Of a stretch of DNA of 64,000 bases, positions 61,715 to 64,000 are shown piece by piece. Under the pieces are notes generated by a model that worked only from the letters and a program-made list of their open reading frames with translations, ran no database searches and was not told where the DNA came from. The translations under genes and the position numbers were made by a program. The stretch comes from Paralichthys olivaceus (taxonomy: Eukaryota > Chordata > Actinopteri > Pleuronectiformes > Paralichthyidae): NCBI RefSeq assembly GCF_024713975.1, contig NC_091112.1, positions 8,269,501 to 8,333,500 of the forward strand, in the 5' to 3' direction. Numbering within the stretch: the stretch's first letter is position 1; every line of letters begins with the position of its first letter.

Positions 61715-64000
61715 GCTGGTGTCGTTTTTATTTCTGATCAATACATGAATTCCACACACGTCTATCCTGCCTTAGTCCGCCAGAGAGCAGCAGTGTGCTC
61801 CTACTTGCCTACTTAGCATTAGAGGCCTGTCTGAGGGATTTCCTCTCCTGCAGTTGTTTACATCGTGAGCCTGTTGACAGAAAACAGGCAGTGATGGGAA
61901 CTGAATTTTAAACAGCAGAGCTTTCTTCAAAGACTTAGCAGGATTATCAGTTCATGTGTCGACCATCGTGATCCGCTCCACTCGCTGCTTATCACGTTGG
62001 CAGAGTTACACAACACTGATATTTGAGAAAGTGGTTTTTTTTTTTTCTCACTTGCATAAACCATGGGGATGACCCTCAACTGTGTAGTCAACTGCCTGTT
62101 GACTGTAATCGAGTAAGGACACTTTCAGAGGTATTAAAGGCTTTGAAGGGTGACAGCCGCCTCTGATGTCCTCCGACGTGTGCTTGTGTGTGGGGATAAT
62201 ATTTTTGTGTATGGACTGATTAGCCTCTAAGAAACCTAGAAGCAAATTATCTTTTTTTTTTTTTTTTTTTCTGCTGATCAAATCTATCACAATCAGTTCT
62301 TTGATCAAAGTTGAATCAAACATTTTAAACAAAAAAGTGTTTTAAATATCTTGTAATCTTTAAGTATGACTGTTACTCCATTACAATGCAATTTAGTATA
62401 GAATTGTGCCTTTTTAACGCTTGAATATTTATATTGTCATAATCACATCAGTGTCGTGGACACTTGTTGGCTTTGGACTGAAAGACTTGTTTATACAACT
62501 AGTGTTGAAACTATAAGACTCATGACAGTGATGTCTGATATGAGTTAATACCAAAACCGTCAGATTTTCTCTCCGACAGAGGACGGGACATCAGCCCAGA
62601 CGACTTTATAAACCGTCCATCATCCATCGAGTGGTTTGGCCCAGTTTTTCCACTCACTGCTCCCCCTAAGCATTTTTCTTGATTCCCAATTAAATCGAAT
62701 GAAATCATCCCTGATGATCTGGTTCATGTGCTGCAGATTCCCCCCCGCTCCAAATAAGGGAAAATATCTGAAAATTCTCCACACTGTACCTTTAAAAAGT
62801 CCTTTGAATGGCATTTGATTTGTCTAGAGGCGCTTGATTAAAGTTTAGATTAGTTGATTGAATGATAGTTATTGTTTTGTTAAGTTAAAATGTGTGTTAA
62901 GCAAAATCAGAGCAGAATCTTAAAAATTTAACGACAGATTTAGCCTCAAATGTCCTTTCACCATCACCCCCCTCTTTTTAAAATTCTGCTCATTGTGAAA
63001 CCTTCTCTCTGCCTGCATCATTAATTCCTGCAAGAAAAAAGGGATGAGTTATGACCCACTTGTTTTGGGTTTGTTAGTTTATCCCCCCCCCGGCCCCGTC
63101 CCACAGGCAGAAAAGTAGGTGAGCGTGTCTGTCTGATCGCCCACTTCAGGTCCAAGGTAATGCCAGCCTCCATTTTGAGGCGGGAGGGTAAATCCTCTCT
63201 GATCTGCCAGCTTGTTCATCCGCACAGGGCTGAGGGAGGGATACTGAATCTGTGTGGGCAGCTGGATGCACACACGCCACCATGAAAACCGAATAATCAT
63301 AAGCTGAAACTTTGCTGTCTCTATCATGTCTTCTTGCATGAATGGTTGAATTTCCCATGTTTTAAAACACTTGTATGCACTAGTTTACCACTAACAGAGA
63401 GAATGTCTGAATAAAACATCACTACACTGGTTATATGATGAGCTGGGATGAATTTCTTGGCACCAAATGAAACAACTCAGCTCTCGATGAGCACCTGTGC
63501 TCAATTTCAATTGCGTTAAATTGTTCCAGTTTCAGGATCCTGGTACTGTAAATGCTGTTGATTCTTTCAAACATAACTCAATAAATAAATCCAGCAGCAG
63601 AACCAGGTTAATTTTGCTTTTTATTATTCAGAGTTGAAGACATGAGCTCATCCAGATCCAACAAGAGGTGTTTGAGTGGAAAAAAGATGGACAACAGTCT
63701 GAGCGATTCTAATAAAAATGAGGCATCAACCATCCGCTCGTCCAGATGAAAGCCTTTTCCATTTTTCCTCTAAACTCGACATGACTCCAATCAAATCTGT
63801 CAAAGCTCTGCAGCTTTTCAGCCACATCAGACAGTGTAAATAAAAAAAAATGTTTTGGAAGCTTGTATCGTCCAGACACGGGGGGGCGGCTGATTTCGTA
63901 TTAGAACCACTTAGCTGGGAAAACACAAACATGTCTGTTTGTGGTGAGCTCACGCTGACTTTAAAGTGCAATTTTATTTTTCAGCTTTGTTGGATTTGCA
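61715..64000. other. Downstream of rpl30: no gene recognised
   Basis: AT-rich with a T-run near 62251-62270. The stretch of about 62560-62800 ends ACACTGTACCTTTAAAA, which read on the other strand (TTAAAGGTACAGTGT) resembles the end of the MITE at 38388, so it may be the remains of a related element. No exon, RNA or regulatory site identified. Confidence 0.45.

Overview
This is vertebrate nuclear DNA, almost certainly from a ray-finned (teleost) fish. The genes have many short exons with GT-AG introns. The proteins are clearly orthologous to human genes. The intergenic DNA and introns carry long (CA)n/(GT)n microsatellites and degenerate dispersed elements of types I remember from teleost genomes. 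The species cannot be fixed from the sequence. There is no bacterial, viral or organellar gene, no CRISPR array and no operon.

Layout. (1) About 37-9000, minus: ptpn2, a non-receptor tyrosine phosphatase, nine coding exons, with a long 3' UTR reaching almost to base 1. (2) About 9000-10560: divergent intergenic region with an NRF1-like site and a 28-bp minisatellite. (3) About 10560-28630, plus: rnf19a (dorfin), an RBR E3 ubiquitin ligase with an 8.1-kb first intron. (4) 32164-39245, minus: a short spag1-like TPR gene, converging on rnf19a. (5) 40909-41576, minus: polr2k, a small RNA polymerase subunit, with a minor-spliceosome (U12-type) intron. (6) 42264-48500, plus: stk3 (MST2, Hippo kinase), sharing a short two-way promoter with polr2k. 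(7) 49007-52580, plus: rida (imine deaminase), with two alternative first coding exons. (8) 53440-57961, minus: an erich5-like gene with an MGCS N-terminus. (9) 59003-61700, plus: rpl30, with a TOP-like non-coding first exon. From 61700 to 64000 I see no gene.

The genes do not form one pathway. They are housekeeping or signalling genes kept together by synteny: the block rnf19a-spag1-polr2k-stk3-rida-erich5-rpl30 matches genes I remember from human 8q22, without several that lie between them in human. ptpn2 belongs to a different human location (18p11), so a rearrangement point lies near 9-10 kb.

I found no new multi-gene system. The observations most worth checking are the duplicated alternative first exon of rida, a near-perfect hairpin in a rida intron, the U12-type intron of polr2k with exact donor and branch signals, a GC-AG intron in ptpn2, a spag1 that lacks its usual N-terminal half and C-terminal domain and ends beside a microsatellite, and a 28-bp promoter minisatellite that is open in all three minus-strand frames. 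Exon borders were placed by eye from homology, reading phase and splice consensus. Total coding lengths were checked to be divisible by three for ptpn2 (388 aa), rnf19a (855), polr2k (58), stk3 (499), rida (135), erich5 (149, tentative) and rpl30 (116).
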